The notes beneath the pieces were generated by a model. It did no database searches. It had not been told where the DNA came from and worked only from the letters and a program-made list of their open reading frames with translations. Below are positions 5,770 to 14,604 of a stretch of 20,604 nucleotides of DNA, piece after piece. Made by a program: the position numbers and the translations under genes. Numbering within the stretch: position 1 is the stretch's first letter; the number at the start of each line of letters is the position of its first letter. The stretch is from Acidiferrobacter sp. (GTDB taxonomy: Bacteria > Pseudomonadota > Gammaproteobacteria > Arenicellales > UBA868): positions 1 through 20,604 of the forward strand of contig NZKZ01000004.1 of the NCBI GenBank assembly GCA_002694065.1. The letters are read 5' to 3'.

Positions 5770-8142
5770 TCATTCCTCTTCCGACCCAGAAAAGGTTGCC
5801 GGGGTGGCGGAGGCGAGTAGTATTCCTGCCATTATCATCAGCCAGCCGGCCCAGACAAGATGGCTGCCGGTGAGGTGGTGCACGGTCACCCTTACCTCCT
5901 GTACTTGGTCGGTATTCCCCAGAATCATGGAAGAAAGAAGTTCATTGGATTGCTGGAAATCCAAAATCGCGATCGTGTCGCCTGTCAGGCTGGAGACCCT
6001 GTCCACCTCAGACCTCGCCGACACGATCCCGTTTCCATCGGGGGGGTCAAACCTCAGCATTCCCGGGTTGAGCGTGCCCAGATCCTTGTCACCGTCGCTC
6101 AGCTCGATTACCACCCCCACGTAACCATCCCCGATTCCGAATTCGTAGCCCTCGTCCTCGGCGGAAAATATCTCCACCCCTGTGAAAACCAGCTCCATCC
6201 CCATGTGCTCCGTTGGCTTGTCCTTCTCCAGGGTCAGGAAGTGGGAGGGGTCCGTCCTATCCACAAGGGTGGTCGTAAGCACATGGCCCACCAGCAGGAT
6301 CAGGACTCCGGCATGGGCCAAGTGGGACCCGAGTATCCTCAGATTGGCCGGTCCCAGGGACTTCCCCCTGCTTGCCATCAGTGGGGCGTTTCTTCTAATG
6401 GTCCTAGCCAATTGCGCGATGGTGGGCGGGATGGAAAATACGACCCACGTGAGGATGAACATCGCTAGCGCCCCCCTCGAGACGCTGTCCGTGATTGGGA
6501 GATCCTGGTTTCCGGGCAGTTCGAATGAGCCGGAGTAGGCTGCCAGCAGGACAGAGGCGAGGACCGCTACTGCGATTGCCAAGGAGCCATTCCTAGCGCT
6601 TACCCACGAGCCCCATGCGTAAGCGGCTAGTCCGATGGCCATGAGGGACAGTATTGGGGCCCCGTAGTACTCGTGAGCAGCGATGTTCGTGCCATCGATC
6701 TCGACGGTGAGGAGGACCCATGTCAGGAGTAGCAGGGCAATCGAGAGGTACCAAGGGGAGGACCTCGAGACGCGGGTCCTGGACCTCGTGTCCACAAAGG
6801 GGGCCTTCAACGAAGAGAGGTCGTCCTGATCGTCCTCAGGCATCATCCAAATCAGCAGGAACGGGGCTATCCCGGCTAGGGACTGGTACCACTCAGATAC
6901 CCATCCCCAGCTCGAGAATAGCATCAGAATCACCCCCAGTGCGACCCAATGAGTAGGGGGGTCTTTGTGGTCGCCCGATACCAGAAGGAGGAGGATTGCC
7001 AGGCCGATGAATAAAATTGCGGAGGAGCCGATCCATGCCCCGACGATTGCAAAGTAGACGAGGATGGCTAGGGCCAAGTTCCTGTTTTCTTCGAAGAGGC
7101 TCTTTGAACCCCTCCGGTCGATTTCTTCCCTTTGCTCCCTCAGGGCATGCAGCAGGGAGAGCGTAAGGAGGGAGACGACCGCCGCCAAGTACGATAGGAC
7201 CTCGAAGCCGATCGCGCTGAAATCCACGATCTGCAACACTCTGAGATACGGGTCGCTGGGCATTGAGTTCTGGCCGTCCCCGACGAAGGCGTGAACGGAG
7301 GCCCAAACTCCGTTTGCCCTGGTCACAAGGGTGGCGTGCATAACCAGGGCGCCAGTGATTAGCGCCAGCGAGGGGGTTAGCGAGAAGGGCCTGCGATCTG
7401 CTGGCCTCGCGCGGGCATGGACTATTGCCAGGAGTGCCAGCCATGGGAGGAGGGAGCCGGTCTCAACTGGGTCCCAGGCCCAGTAACCGCCCCAATCGAG
7501 GACTGTGTAGGCCCACAGGCCGCCCAACCCTATGCCTATAGCACCGGCCAGGAAAGAGTACCTGGCCCACTTCAGCATTGAAGCATGCGTCTCCTCTGAC
7601 GGCCTTGATCTCAGGAAGCCGGCCATAGCAATGCTTGCGGTCGCTAGGCAGAGCGAGTAGTAAACGAAGACAACAGGGGGGTGGACCACCATAAGATCGG
7701 TTTGCAGGAGCGGGTTGATCTCCCCCCTGGGGCCGGGGACACTGGGTGAGAATGGACGCAGGGTCGCGGCAATCAGCAGCAGCAACGAGATCCACGCGTG
7801 CATTATCCTGATCGCCGTCTTGTCCGGGTTCTCTTCTCTGGACATCGCCCACGCGATGCCCCCCATGATCGCTGCCCACATCAGCAGGGGGCCCGACCTG
7901 CTGCCCCACACAGCAGAGATCCGGTAGAAGAGAGGCAGGCCCTCCCCGACGTAATCCGAGACCAGCTTCAGGCTAGTCGCCTCGATCATGAAGGCGAGCA
8001 CTAGCAGAAGGAACGGGGCGACCTGGGTCAATGAGGTGGAGTTTCGAATTATCCCTTCTCCACTGGCATCGCGATTAACGACCTGAAATGCGCTAGTTAG
8101 CATGGCTAGGAAGATTAGTGAGTATCCCAGAAAGGTGAGCAT
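5770..8142 (-). CDS. ccmF: Cytochrome c assembly protein CcmF
   Basis: The 790-residue polytopic membrane protein carries the haem-handling signature DWGGYWAWDPVE (216-227, the WWD motif). It also has the conserved flanking histidines HPP (His154) and VHAF (His284 region), and a later HLAHAG (607-612) matching the membrane histidine of CcmF. CcmF with CcmH attaches haem to apocytochrome c on the outer face of the membrane (system I). The early motif, usually WGxxEGSLLLW, reads WGSRSGPLLMWA (79-90) here. A long soluble region (about 630-760) lies before the last helix, making the protein longer than typical bacterial CcmF (about 650). The start is the ATG two bases after the upstream flavoprotein stop, so the two are co-transcribed. 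No other ccm gene is in the window. Confidence 0.9.
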   Translation of the reverse strand: MLTFLGYSLIFLAMLTSAFQVVNRDASGEGIIRNSTSLTQVAPFLLLVLAFMIEATSLKLVSDYVGEGLPLFYRISAVWGSRSGPLLMWAAIMGGIAWAMSREENPDKTAIRIMHAWISLLLLIAATLRPFSPSVPGPRGEINPLLQTDLMVVHPPVVFVYYSLCLATASIAMAGFLRSRPSEETHASMLKWARYSFLAGAIGIGLGGLWAYTVLDWGGYWAWDPVETGSLLPWLALLAIVHARARPADRRPFSLTPSLALITGALVMHATLVTRANGVWASVHAFVGDGQNSMPSDPYLRVLQIVDFSAIGFEVLSYLAAVVSLLTLSLLHALREQREEIDRRGSKSLFEENRNLALAILVYFAIVGAWIGSSAILFIGLAILLLLVSGDHKDPPTHWVALGVILMLFSSWGWVSEWYQSLAGIAPFLLIWMMPEDDQDDLSSLKAPFVDTRSRTRVSRSSPWYLSIALLLLTWVLLTVEIDGTNIAAHEYYGAPILSLMAIGLAAYAWGSWVSARNGSLAIAVAVLASVLLAAYSGSFELPGNQDLPITDSVSRGALAMFILTWVVFSIPPTIAQLARTIRRNAPLMASRGKSLGPANLRILGSHLAHAGVLILLVGHVLTTTLVDRTDPSHFLTLEKDKPTEHMGMELVFTGVEIFSAEDEGYEFGIGDGYVGVVIELSDGDKDLGTLNPGMLRFDPPDGNGIVSARSEVDRVSSLTGDTIAILDFQQSNELLSSMILGNTDQVQEVRVTVHHLTGSHLVWAGWLMIMAGILLASATPATFSGSEEE

Positions 8143-8144
8143 GT

Positions 8145-9389
8145 TCACCAACCGTAGTACTTGGCTCTGCTGTACCCAAACGCTAGCATGGCCGGGACTA
8201 TCCTCTTGAAGTACAGACCGGGCTTCCTGAATAGCAGCCTGATCCCGACCATGGCCTTTCCGGAGGCCCCCATGTTGGACATCTCGTCCGGGAAGCACTT
8301 CGCCATCAGGGACATCTCGTCGTCAGTGAGGTTGAACAGGGCTTCCTTACCCCTCAGAATCTTCTCGTATGGGGGGAATTCTGCTTTCCAGAGGTCCGTG
8401 TATTCTGACAATCTCTCCTTGCTGAGGTCGCCCTCGGATATTGCTGCGGCCGCTGTGTTGGCCGCATATACCGCTGACTTCAGAGCGAGGTGCGATCCCC
8501 CCTCGAAAAGAGGCGATGTGAATCCTGCTGCATCGCCCACTAGCATCAATCCGTCATAGTGCGTGTTCAGGAAAGGCCCCGAAATGGGGATGGTCCCGCC
8601 GAAGGCTGGGCTCCCCTTCTCCTTCCACGGTGGCATTGCCTGATCCAAGTCTGAGAAGTGTGTATGGGAGATGAAGTCGTCCAGCGACTTCTTGGCATTT
8701 GGCCTGTCCTCGGTCACAAGTCCGACGTTTGCCCTGCCGTCGCACTTCGGAATCATCCAAAGGTAGCCCTTCTCAGCATACTTCGGCCAGATGTAGAAGT
8801 CCAAGTAGCCGTCAGTGGGGACGTTTGAGATCTCGTATTGCATCCCCGCCACAACCTTGCCCTTCGGATTCAGGGGCGATTCGCCCTCCATTTTGACCAG
8901 CTTCGAACACACTGCCGCGACGCCAGAGGCATCGATGACAATCTTAGCGTGAATGGGGAATTGGTCGCCTTTGCCTAAGCACATCCACCCTCCGAATCCC
9001 CCGTCCTCGACCCTCTCCATGGACTGTAGTTTGTGACCGAGATGCAATTCTGCTCCTGCCGACCTAGCCTCTTCGGCTATCCACCTCTCGAAGAGGTGCT
9101 TCTCCAGTACGTAGCCCTCCTCCGTCAGGCACTTCTCGGTCCCGTCGGGAAAGATTACGCGGATCCCGTGGACTCGTTTGCTGATGACGTCCTCGGGCAG
9201 TTGCAGATCCAGATTCTGGCAGGCGATTTCCGATATGCATTCGCCGCAGTGGACGGGCGTCCCAATTTCCGCATGGTCCTCGATTAGGATTGTTGAGAGG
9301 CCCTTCCTAGCGCTCTGCAGAGCGGCGTTTCCACCGCCTGGGCCGGCTCCCACAACGAGAACATCGCAAGTCGTGACACCATCGCCCAC
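8145..9389 (-). CDS. Geranylgeranyl reductase family FAD-dependent oxidoreductase
   Basis: The 414-residue flavoprotein has an N-terminal dinucleotide fold with GAGPGGGNAA (14-23), the family motif PVHCGECIS (45-53, with the Cys-Gly-Glu seen in archaeal geranylgeranyl reductases), and the second FAD motif GDAAGFTSPLFEGG in the C-terminal half. Enzymes of this family saturate isoprenoid chains: archaeal di-O-geranylgeranylglyceryl lipids and, in some lineages, the menaquinone side chain. Adjacent divergent UbiD/UbiA quinone genes make the quinone role worth considering, but membrane lipid is the default. The start is GTG at 9389; a nearby ATG at 9411 is out of frame. CcmF begins two bases downstream, giving a tight two-gene operon. 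Confidence 0.88.
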   Translation of the reverse strand: MGDGVTTCDVLVVGAGPGGGNAALQSARKGLSTILIEDHAEIGTPVHCGECISEIACQNLDLQLPEDVISKRVHGIRVIFPDGTEKCLTEEGYVLEKHLFERWIAEEARSAGAELHLGHKLQSMERVEDGGFGGWMCLGKGDQFPIHAKIVIDASGVAAVCSKLVKMEGESPLNPKGKVVAGMQYEISNVPTDGYLDFYIWPKYAEKGYLWMIPKCDGRANVGLVTEDRPNAKKSLDDFISHTHFSDLDQAMPPWKEKGSPAFGGTIPISGPFLNTHYDGLMLVGDAAGFTSPLFEGGSHLALKSAVYAANTAAAAISEGDLSKERLSEYTDLWKAEFPPYEKILRGKEALFNLTDDEMSLMAKCFPDEMSNMGASGKAMVGIRLLFRKPGLYFKRIVPAMLAFGYSRAKYYGW

Positions 9390-9424
9390 GGCGTATCCGC
9401 TGAGTCACCATGAAAGAAACCCTC

Positions 9425-9453
9425 GGTTCGCCACCTACGGTGGCGAGCGAACC
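9425..9453. promoter_or_regulatory. Inverted repeat in the divergent promoter region
   Basis: Arms ggttcgc (9425-9431) and gcgaacc (9447-9453) are perfect inverted copies, and inside them ccacc-tac-ggtgg (9431-9443) forms a second inverted repeat. The element lies between the GTG of the flavoprotein gene (9389) and the start of the UbiD gene (9483), next to an A-rich tract (tgaaagaaa, 9411-9419) that may hold the TATA elements. The position suits an operator controlling both transcripts, but no regulator is identified. Confidence 0.45.
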
Positions 9454-9482
9454 TTCTCATGATGGGGAGGTTTCGGACGGGC

Positions 9483-11348
9483 ATGGGATGGGGTAGCCTA
9501 GAGCAGTTCATCAGAGCTCTGGAAGCCCGAGGGGAGTTACTCAGAGTCAGTCATCCCGTGGACTTGAGGTTCGAGGCGGGCTGCATTGCCGACCGATTGG
9601 TCAAGAGGGGGGGGCCGGCTGTAATTTTCGACCAACCCAGGCAAGAGGACGGTAGCATCAGCAGGTTCCCACTGGCAATGAACCTGTTCGGCACTAGGGA
9701 ACGGACTAACCTGGCTCTGGGGGTTAACGAACCCAGTGAAATTGGCGAGATGATGGTTGGGTTGATGAAGCCCGATATTGGAAGCCTGTTGAGGAGGCCG
9801 TGGACAGGCCTGGGATTGCTGAAGCAGGGGATATCGATGGCACCCAGGAGGGTGTCCAAGGGCAAGTGCCAGCAAGTCAGGATGGATGACCCGGACGTCA
9901 CAAAGCTCCCGATCCCAACGACGTGGCCGTTCGACGGGGGCCCCTTCATGACGCTGCCGTTGGTCGTTACAGTGGATCCCAAGACAGGGGCTCACAACAT
10001 GGGAATGTACCGGAGTCAGGTTTTCGGCCCCAAGGAGGTCGGGCTCCATTGGCAGAAGCACAAGCACGGGGCTGATCACGCGGATGCCTCAGACGGGAGG
10101 ATGCCGGTTGCAATTTGCCTTGGAGGCCCTCCCCAGGTAATTTTCAGTTCCATCTCACCCCTTCCAGACAACCTCTCGGAGTACGAGTTCGCTGGACTGC
10201 TAAGTGGGAAGAGGCTGAAGATCACAAAGTGCCTGACCAACGACCTATGGGTTCCTGCCGACTGCGACTTCGTGATCGAGGGCTACACCGTCCCCGGGGA
10301 GACCAGGATGGAGGGGCCCTTCGGAGACCACTTCGGGCACTACTCGCTCGAAGACGAGTACCCGGTGATGCATGTCACGGCTATCACGCACAGGAAGGAC
10401 CCTACGGTGCCGATGACCATTGTCGGCGTACCGCCGATGGAGGACGGCTATCTTGGCGAGGCCATCGGGGATGCGCTGCTACCAGTTCTGAAGTTCCAAC
10501 ACAGGGATGTGATAGACACGTTCCTCCCGCTGGAGACGGGTTTCCACAATCTCGCTATAGTCTCGTCAAAGCAGAGGTTCCCCCGGCAGGCACGGAAAAC
10601 CGCACTCGGGCTCCTCGGGGCCGGGCAGATGATGTTCCTGAAGGTGGTGGTCGTGGTAGACGAAGACCACCCGGTCAAGGACTTGGACGCGCTTCTTGAG
10701 GCCTTAGAGGAGAAGGTGAACATACCTGAAGACCTAGTAATACTGAGAGGCATGGTAGCGGATAGCCTGGCTCATACCTCCCCGTGGGAAAACATCCATG
10801 ACAAGCTGATCATCGATGCAACGGATGAGCTAGAAGGTGACCCCATTGGCAAGGATTCCGTAGAGGGTGTAAGCAGCTCCCTGACCGTCACCGTCTCAGC
10901 GATGGAAGGTGTCAGGCAGGCCAGATTGCTTCGCCCTTCCATGATGGTGATTACTACTGACATCGAAGGTGGTCCGAAGCCGGAAGAGAGCATGGAGGAG
11001 GCGGACGAGAGGCTCGCTAGTGCCCAGAGGGAGACGGTGGCTTCGATCAGGGACTCTGTTTGGGCCCTCGAGGCATCCAAGGACCTCAGGTGGCTATTCA
11101 TCACAGACTCTGACGCCGACCTGGAAAGCGAGCAATGGAAGAGGAGGCTGCTTTGGCAGCTGTTTTGCAGGTTCGACGTCAGTCGGGACCTACACGTCGA
11201 TGAGTCTGGCAAGAGGGTCTGCTGGGACGCGACCGCCCCGATCCCTTCGAACGAGGGGCCCATCCCGGTTCGCCGCTGGCCTGCCGTGACGCTTCATGAC
11301 CCTGATCTGGTCAGAGAGGTGGATTCTTGGCTATCAAAGAGGTTGTAG
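9483..11348 (+). CDS. UbiD-family decarboxylase, probably menaquinone pathway
   Basis: The 621-residue protein is a UbiD-type prenylated-FMN decarboxylase. The catalytic triad can be placed: Arg177 in GMYRSQ, Glu277 and Asp282 in EGPFGDHFGHYS. The N-terminal SLEQFIRALEARGELLRV and VGVPPMEDGYLGEAIGD are also family hallmarks. UbiD enzymes remove the carboxyl group from the aromatic ring before or after prenylation, using prFMN made by a UbiX-type transferase not seen here. The UbiA gene follows after one base, the arrangement expected for late menaquinone steps (MqnL/MqnP type). It is longer than Escherichia coli UbiD (about 497) through a C-terminal part of about 100 residues. The ATG at 9483 begins the usual N-terminus, with GGGGAGG 12 bases before it. 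An in-frame ATG at 9459 is the alternative. Confidence 0.88.
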   Translation: MGWGSLEQFIRALEARGELLRVSHPVDLRFEAGCIADRLVKRGGPAVIFDQPRQEDGSISRFPLAMNLFGTRERTNLALGVNEPSEIGEMMVGLMKPDIGSLLRRPWTGLGLLKQGISMAPRRVSKGKCQQVRMDDPDVTKLPIPTTWPFDGGPFMTLPLVVTVDPKTGAHNMGMYRSQVFGPKEVGLHWQKHKHGADHADASDGRMPVAICLGGPPQVIFSSISPLPDNLSEYEFAGLLSGKRLKITKCLTNDLWVPADCDFVIEGYTVPGETRMEGPFGDHFGHYSLEDEYPVMHVTAITHRKDPTVPMTIVGVPPMEDGYLGEAIGDALLPVLKFQHRDVIDTFLPLETGFHNLAIVSSKQRFPRQARKTALGLLGAGQMMFLKVVVVVDEDHPVKDLDALLEALEEKVNIPEDLVILRGMVADSLAHTSPWENIHDKLIIDATDELEGDPIGKDSVEGVSSSLTVTVSAMEGVRQARLLRPSMMVITTDIEGGPKPEESMEEADERLASAQRETVASIRDSVWALEASKDLRWLFITDSDADLESEQWKRRLLWQLFCRFDVSRDLHVDESGKRVCWDATAPIPSNEGPIPVRRWPAVTLHDPDLVREVDSWLSKRL

Positions 11349-11349
11349 A

Positions 11350-12306
11350 ATGGGCCTGAAGGAGATCCTCGAATTCGTGAAGGTCGAGCACACTCTGTTC
11401 TCGCTTCCATTCGTCCTGATTGGCTTTGTTTTGGCGGAAAACGAGTTCGGCTCGGAGAGAATGGACATCTTCTGGATAATCGTTGCCGCCATAGGGGCGA
11501 GGGGCCTCGCCATGGCCCTCAACAGAATAGTGGATAGGGAAATTGACGCTGATAACCCAAGGACTGCCAGCAGGCACCTCCCTTCCGGGACGATGTCGAT
11601 GCAGGTCGCATGGGTTCTGTCAGCTGTATTCCTCTCCATGCTTCTTCTCGCTGCGTGGATGCTGAACGAAGTTGCCCTGATGATGGCATGGTTGCCGGTT
11701 CTGGCGTTCGCGATCTACCCCTACACCAAGAGGTTCTCATGGATCTGCCACTTCTGGATCGGCCTTTGCCTTGCTCTGGCCCCGGCGGGAGCATGGGTGG
11801 CTATAGCAGCGGACACGCATGGCTGGGGATCGATCACGGGTGTCCTGGATGGGCAGAACGAGTTCCTCTGGTTCCCCGAGGTTTTCTTCGTCTCCCTGGG
11901 GGTGGCACTGTGGATTGCTGCCTTCGACATCAACTACGCTCTGATGGATGAGGATGTCGACAGGGACCAGGGCATCCGGTCATTTCCAGCGACCTTCGGC
12001 CAAGAGGCCACCAGGAGGCTTAGCGTTCTGCTCACATTGGGTTGGGCTTTGTGCTTCCTTCTTACCGGAATGCACGACTACACCGACTCGAGGGGGTACC
12101 GGGCATCTCTCTGGGTCCCCTCGGTCGTTCTGATGGCCCTAGTCAACTTGTTCGTAGTCACCAATGGCTCTAGCTCGGCATCCGAGTCTCCTGAGGCGAT
12201 GGACAGGTACCAGAAGGTGCTATTCCGCGCTTCGATGATTACTGGGTGGGTCTTGCTAGCCAGCCTCTATTACGTAGATCACCTTAGTGATGGGTTGTCG
12301 GATTGA
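11350..12306 (+). CDS. UbiA-family prenyltransferase (menaquinone type)
   Basis: The 318-residue polytopic protein carries the UbiA aspartate motifs. The first is N58-x3-D62-x3-D66 (NRIVDREID), followed by NPRTASRHLPSG; the second is within YALMDEDVDRDQG (Asp200-Asp206). These bind the polyprenyl diphosphate through magnesium and transfer the prenyl group to an aromatic acid in the membrane. About eight hydrophobic helices are visible. The upstream UbiD gene ends one base before this ATG, so they are translationally coupled, and the pair resembles MqnP with MqnL of the futalosine route. Other UbiA members make ether lipids or haem O; the NRxxDRxID...SRxLPSG pattern and the partner favour the quinone role. 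Longer in-frame starts lie inside the UbiD gene and were rejected. Confidence 0.87.
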   Translation: MGLKEILEFVKVEHTLFSLPFVLIGFVLAENEFGSERMDIFWIIVAAIGARGLAMALNRIVDREIDADNPRTASRHLPSGTMSMQVAWVLSAVFLSMLLLAAWMLNEVALMMAWLPVLAFAIYPYTKRFSWICHFWIGLCLALAPAGAWVAIAADTHGWGSITGVLDGQNEFLWFPEVFFVSLGVALWIAAFDINYALMDEDVDRDQGIRSFPATFGQEATRRLSVLLTLGWALCFLLTGMHDYTDSRGYRASLWVPSVVLMALVNLFVVTNGSSSASESPEAMDRYQKVLFRASMITGWVLLASLYYVDHLSDGLSD

Positions 12307-12315
12307 GGCTTTGCA

Positions 12316-14580
12316 ATGTTCATACTCCATTCAGACTACGGGACTGCTGGTGACCAGCAGCAGGCCATCGACCAACTGGTTTCCCAGCTGGAGGAAGGTC
12401 AGGAGAGGTGTGTCCTGCTGGGAGTGACCGGGTCTGGGAAGACTTTCGCCATGGCCAAGGTGGTCGAGAGGCTGCAGTTGCCAACGCTAATCCTCTCTCA
12501 CAACAAGACGCTTGCACGTCAGATCTGGCAGGAGATGTCGGGGCTCTTCCCGGATAACGCGGTGGAGTACTTTGTCAGTTACTACGACTACTACCAGCCC
12601 GAGGCGTACATCCCCGGTCGAGACCTGTACATCGACAAGGAGCTCCAGATGAACGAGCGCATAGAGCAGGAGCGGTTCTCCACCGTGGCTTCACTGGTCT
12701 CGAGGCCTGATGTGATTACGGTCGGAACGGTATCGACGATATATGGCCTGAATCCTCCTGAGGTTTTCCAGCAGAACCACCTCAGGTTGTTCGTAGGGCA
12801 GAAGGCGGACCCGCAGGAAATTGTCAGGGAGCTTGTCGGGCTGCACTACCGTAGAACTCCGGGGGAGATCGTGAGGGGGGACGTTCGACTTAGAGGGGAG
12901 GTTCTGGACGTCTGGATGCCCAGCAGGGACGACCCAATCAGAATTCGATTTGGATGGGATGGGATCGAGAGGATACAGGTCTGCGAGGCGGTATCCTGGG
13001 AGCCGCTGGACGAGTTCGAGGAGGCTTGGATCCATCCGAAGGAGTTCTACATGACCAGCGAGGAGAGGTTCAACACCGCCCTGGAGGACATAGAAAGCGA
13101 GTTGGATGCGCGTGTTGATTGGTTCGAGTCGAAAGACAAGGACCTCGAGGCGCATCGACTGGAGCAGAGGACCAGGTTCGACCTGGAGATGCTCAACGAA
13201 GTGGGTTCTTGCAAGGGGGTCGAGAACTACTCGATGCACTTCGATGGTAGGAAGAGGGGTCAGAGGTCCTACTGCCTGCTGGACTTCTTCGCCAGCAATG
13301 CCGAACAATTCCACGGTGGGTCCGGGCGCTATCTTGTGATCATGGACGAGTCCCACGTAACGCTACCACAGGTGGGGGGGATGTACGGGGGGGACTTCTC
13401 ACGGAAGAAGAACCTGGTAGACTTCGGTTTCCGGCTCCCTTCCGCATACGACAACCGGCCCCTTAGGGTGGATGAGTTCCAGGACCTTGTTCCCCAGATG
13501 ATCTACGTTAGCGCCACCCCGGGGGAGAGGGAGCTTAGGCACATTGCTGAGGTGACCGGCCAGGAAGTGCCAATCGGCCTGATGCATGTTGACGGAGGAG
13601 GGGGGGCAAGCAAGTCAGAGGTTGACAAGCCGAAGGAGAAGCAGAGCATGGAGAAGATGCTGGAGGAGATCGATGGGATAGCGAAGATGGAGATCAGGCC
13701 CACTGGTCTGCTTGACCCGGAAATCGAAGTCAGATCCACCGAGGGCCAGGTTCAGGACCTGCTTAGCGAGATAAATGAGAGAGTGGAGAGGAATGAAAGG
13801 GTCCTAGTGACGGTTCTGACGATCAAGTTTGCAGAGGAAGTCGCGGAATACCTCGAGAGGATGGGAGTCAAGGCCCACTACCTTCACAGCGAGATCGACA
13901 CACTCGAGAGGACCGAGATAATCAAGGCACTCAGGATTGGCTTGATCGACGTGATAGTTGGTATCAACCTCCTAAGGGAGGGCCTAGACATCCCCGAGGT
14001 CTCCTTGGTGGCTATTTTCGATTCGGACAAACAGGGATTCCTTAGGAACGAGAGGTCACTTCTCCAGACGATAGGCAGGGCTGCAAGGAACTCCAACGGC
14101 TCTGTGATCCTTTACGGTGACTCGGTTTCCCCTGCGATGGAGTCGGCAATCAGCCAGACGGTCCGGAGGAGGAAGATGCAAAACGAGTACAACGAAGAGA
14201 ATGGAGTGGTTCCCATGACTATCGATAAGGCGCTCCCGGTAATGGGCTCCGAGATCGATGACCTACTGGCCGGAGTTTCTGGAAGAGGGAAGTCCGGAGG
14301 CAAAAGGATGGTCGCCAAGAGGCCTGGGAAGAAGGGCCTCGAGGGACTCGCTCAGAGGTTCGGCCTAGGTGCAGGAGTCTGGAACTCCTCTAATTCCGTG
14401 CTTGACAACATCAGCCAGCCAGAATGGACTGACTACGAAGAGGAAGAGAACGAGGGTGAGACTGCAGAGCTAATCTTGAGGCTAGAAAAGGAGATGCGAC
14501 AAGCCGCAGACAGATTGGACTTCGAGAGGGCCGCGAGTCTCAGGGACAGGATATTCAAACTCCAGAATGCGACCAATTGA
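12316..14580 (+). CDS. uvrB: Excinuclease ABC subunit B, UvrB
   Basis: The 754-residue helicase-like protein has the full UvrB order: Walker A GVTGSGKT (36-43), the damage-probing beta-hairpin around YYDYYQPEAYIP (89-100), DESH (344-347), SATPG (399-403), IRPTGLLDP (460-468), HSEIDTLERTEI, INLLREGLDIPEV and IGRAARN, then a C-terminal UVR segment (about 718-752) that contacts UvrC. UvrB verifies damage and loads UvrC in bacterial-type nucleotide excision repair; archaeal copies are thought to be acquired. Two features lengthen it beyond the usual 660-680: an insertion of about 45 residues (411-457) before IRPTG and a long basic, Ser/Gly-rich linker (about 670-715). It starts nine bases after UbiA in the same operon. 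uvrA and uvrC are not in the window. Confidence 0.96.
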   Translation: MFILHSDYGTAGDQQQAIDQLVSQLEEGQERCVLLGVTGSGKTFAMAKVVERLQLPTLILSHNKTLARQIWQEMSGLFPDNAVEYFVSYYDYYQPEAYIPGRDLYIDKELQMNERIEQERFSTVASLVSRPDVITVGTVSTIYGLNPPEVFQQNHLRLFVGQKADPQEIVRELVGLHYRRTPGEIVRGDVRLRGEVLDVWMPSRDDPIRIRFGWDGIERIQVCEAVSWEPLDEFEEAWIHPKEFYMTSEERFNTALEDIESELDARVDWFESKDKDLEAHRLEQRTRFDLEMLNEVGSCKGVENYSMHFDGRKRGQRSYCLLDFFASNAEQFHGGSGRYLVIMDESHVTLPQVGGMYGGDFSRKKNLVDFGFRLPSAYDNRPLRVDEFQDLVPQMIYVSATPGERELRHIAEVTGQEVPIGLMHVDGGGGASKSEVDKPKEKQSMEKMLEEIDGIAKMEIRPTGLLDPEIEVRSTEGQVQDLLSEINERVERNERVLVTVLTIKFAEEVAEYLERMGVKAHYLHSEIDTLERTEIIKALRIGLIDVIVGINLLREGLDIPEVSLVAIFDSDKQGFLRNERSLLQTIGRAARNSNGSVILYGDSVSPAMESAISQTVRRRKMQNEYNEENGVVPMTIDKALPVMGSEIDDLLAGVSGRGKSGGKRMVAKRPGKKGLEGLAQRFGLGAGVWNSSNSVLDNISQPEWTDYEEEENEGETAELILRLEKEMRQAADRLDFERAASLRDRIFKLQNATN

Positions 14581-14604
14581 AGCCCAGATGGTGGTGCGAC
14601 AAAC

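Noticed and set aside
8143..8298. Longer CcmF starting at 8298
   Set aside because: The extra 52 residues lie within the flavoprotein gene, are not hydrophobic like a CcmF start, and the ATG at 8142 gives a proper first membrane helix.
10115..10699. Long plus-strand frame inside the UbiD gene
   Set aside because: It is Arg/Gly/Pro-rich, resembles no family and is a shifted-frame shadow of strongly conserved UbiD sequence. The same applies to long antisense frames inside ccmF, uvrB and the flavoprotein gene.
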